Shown: positions 62,802-64,000 of the stretch, in pieces | Numbering within the stretch: position 1 is the first letter of the stretch | How the letters are laid out: the number at the start of each line of letters is the position of its first letter | NCBI GenBank assembly: GCA_020638955.1 | Contig: JACKHO010000002.1 | Location: 62,001-126,000 of the forward strand | DNA length: 64,000 nt | Direction of reading: 5' to 3' | Source of the DNA: Planctomycetaceae bacterium | GTDB taxonomy: Bacteria > Planctomycetota > Planctomycetia > Planctomycetales > Planctomycetaceae | Position numbers and translations under genes: made by a program | The notes under the pieces: model-generated | Database searches by the model: none | What the model saw: the letters and a program-made list of their open reading frames with translations, nothing else | Told to the model about the DNA's origin: nothing

Positions 62802-63611
62802 ATGAAAACCTTCTGCTCCGCAATTCTGCTGCTGACAATGGTTACGGTCCTCAGGGCCGAGGAACCGAACACGTTGCCAGCGAAAGAAAACTTTCATTTG
62901 TACTTGCTGGTCGGTCAGTCCAATATGGCTGGGCGAGGCACGGTGGGTGAGGAAGACCGTAAGCCACACGCACGCGTGTTCATGTTCAGCAAATCGCAGG
63001 AGTGGGTACCAGCCGTCGATCCTTTGCACTTCGACAAACCAGGAATTGTCGGCGTTGGTTTAGGCAAAACGTTTGGCATCGACATCGCCGAAGCGAACCC
63101 CGACGTGACCATTGGCCTCATTCCCTGTGCAGTGGGGGGATCACCGATTTCTACATGGGAATCAGGCGGATTTCACAAGCAGACGAATTCACATCCCTGG
63201 GATGACGCCATGAAGCGCGCCCATGCGGCCATGGAGCGAGGAACATTGAAGGGAATCTTGTGGCACCAGGGCGAGTCCGATGCCAACGCCAGTCTGGCAC
63301 CGGTTTACAAAGAAAAACTGCACCACCTTATTGCCCGGTTCCGCAAAGAACTCAATGCTTCCGACGTGCCGTTTATCGCAGGACAAATGGGACAGTTCGC
63401 AGAGCGTCCCTGGGATGAACATCGCAAACTCGTCGACGCGGCTCACCAGTCACTGCCGAACGACGTGGATCACACCGCCTTCGCTTCCTCCGATGGACTC
63501 GGACATCGCGGCGACGAGGTCCACTTCAACACGGCAGCCTACCATGAGTTGGGGCACCGCTACGCGAAGGCGTATTTGTCACTGACAAAGAAGAGTTTAC
63601 CGCAGCAATAG
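62802..63611 (+). CDS. Secreted SASA-family carbohydrate esterase (sialate O-acetylesterase-like)
   Basis: A 269-aa protein with a signal peptide (MKTFCSAILLLTMVTVLRAE). The SGNH/SASA catalytic Ser is in LVGQSNMAGRG (Ser40), then PCAVGGSPI, WHQGESDA and the Asp-His pair in GDEVHFN. It is a typical DUF303/CE6-like acetylesterase that removes acetyl groups from sugars or polysaccharides. It follows the GspE-type ATPase by 27 bp and may be secreted with it or be a neighbour by chance. Confidence 0.92.
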   Translation: MKTFCSAILLLTMVTVLRAEEPNTLPAKENFHLYLLVGQSNMAGRGTVGEEDRKPHARVFMFSKSQEWVPAVDPLHFDKPGIVGVGLGKTFGIDIAEANPDVTIGLIPCAVGGSPISTWESGGFHKQTNSHPWDDAMKRAHAAMERGTLKGILWHQGESDANASLAPVYKEKLHHLIARFRKELNASDVPFIAGQMGQFAERPWDEHRKLVDAAHQSLPNDVDHTAFASSDGLGHRGDEVHFNTAAYHELGHRYAKAYLSLTKKSLPQQ

Positions 63612-63713
63612 CGACAATTTGTCTGCACTGCCTTGCTGATTCGATGTCGGACCGACATCATTGATGAAATAAAGGCGTAGTTTCTCCCGCATTGGTTTGA
63701 GCGCGGTCTGGCG

Positions 63714-64000
63714 ATGGCGGTTATCGAAGTCGAAGAACTCGAAAAGCAGTACAAGTCGGGATTTTTTGGCCCGACCATTCACGCCCTGAAAGGCGTGTCG
63801 CTGCACGTGGAGGCAGGTGAGATTTTCGGCCTGCTCGGTCCCAACGGCGCTGGCAAGACCACACTCATCAAAATCCTGCTGGGAATTGTCAGCAAGACCC
63901 GCGGCAAGGCGACCATGCTGGGTGAGCCCGCCGGAAGTCGTCGCTCACGTGTGCGTGTTGGTTACCTCCCCGAACATCATCGGATTCCCCACCATCTCAC
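63714..64000 (+). CDS. ABC transporter ATP-binding protein, partial (5' end)
   Basis: ATG 63714 opens a frame that runs off the window edge. The visible 95 residues read MAVIEVEELEKQYKSGFFGP at the start and carry Walker A GPNGAGKTT at about 45-53, followed by LIKILLGI and a Q-loop region VGYLPEHH. It is an ABC-2 type ATPase of the same class as the one at 4319. The rest of the gene, and any permease, lies outside the window. Confidence 0.93.
   Translation, partial: MAVIEVEELEKQYKSGFFGPTIHALKGVSLHVEAGEIFGLLGPNGAGKTTLIKILLGIVSKTRGKATMLGEPAGSRRSRVRVGYLPEHHRIPHHL

Noticed and set aside
62118..63029. 303-codon open frame opposite the GspE-type ATPase and esterase
   Set aside because: It crosses two well-defined genes on the other strand and shows no motif.
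1..64000. tRNA, rRNA, CRISPR or integrase genes
   Set aside because: I looked at the intergenic regions for cloverleaf ends (CCA/TTCGA patterns), repeats with regular spacing and phage or transposon genes and found none I could support.

Overview
The window reads as chromosomal DNA of a planctomycete (Planctomycetota, probably order Planctomycetales). The main evidence is a DUF1501 protein beside a DUF1549/DUF1553 cytochrome-like protein, a PVC-type HEAT/cytochrome c protein, eukaryote-like Ser/Thr kinases, a MoxR-like ATPase of the planctomycete type, and homologues of methanofuran-type cofactor genes. Base composition and codon use look even across the window. I found no phage, transposase, CRISPR array, rRNA or tRNA gene. 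It reads as core and lineage-specific chromosome, not a mobile island.

Layout. 1-10.8 kb: a polytopic membrane protein, a small pilin-like protein, a 614-aa membrane protein with an ABC ATPase, a secreted metzincin-like protein with an unusual HExxxH zinc motif, a TlpA-like thioredoxin, an alpha/beta hydrolase and an ATP-grasp ligase resembling MfnD. 10.8-17.2 kb (minus strand): an EF-hand protein, then a run in the order ECF sigma factor, membrane anti-sigma-like protein, coiled-coil protein, DUF1549/1553 protein, DUF1501 protein. 17.3-25.3 kb: a MoxR-like ATPase, a GspE-like protein that has lost every ATPase motif, a lipoprotein, an orphan molybdopterin hydroxylase subunit, a two-helix membrane protein and an SDR.

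25.9-38 kb: a three-domain LplT-PlsC-acyl-ACP synthetase, MoaA, a membrane Ser/Thr kinase with a beta-helix-like ectodomain, an HD phosphohydrolase, a kinase/PP2C pair, and a GNAT gene antisense to the end of the PP2C gene. 38-48.5 kb: a secreted STN/secretin-N-like protein, a zinc-ribbon membrane protein, an MFS carrier, then Dus, RNase D, DUF309 and Lon-N-domain genes, a Tex30-like hydrolase, a small membrane protein and a DUF2314-ankyrin protein. 48.7-53.5 kb: rpmF-plsX-fabD behind a good sigma70-type promoter, then an Na+/solute symporter with a YhdT-like partner. 53.6-64 kb: two small hypotheticals, the PVC-type cytochrome protein, MfnB, a 32-codon bL37-like ribosomal protein gene, then STAS membrane protein, GspE-type ATPase, SASA esterase and the start of an ABC ATPase.

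The most unusual points are these. (i) Two GspE-family proteins have complementary losses: one has lost Walker A, Walker B and His boxes but keeps four zinc cysteines, while the other keeps the ATPase motifs but has lost the cysteines. (ii) A metzincin-like protein has HExxxHxxGxxH in place of HExxHxxGxxH. (iii) A very short bL37-like gene has its own SD and terminator. (iv) MfnB and MfnD-like genes suggest methanofuran-like C1 chemistry. (v) A functional GNAT core is encoded antisense to about 90 codons of a PP2C tail. (vi) Several perfect intergenic palindromes are present, including a 24-bp inverted repeat.
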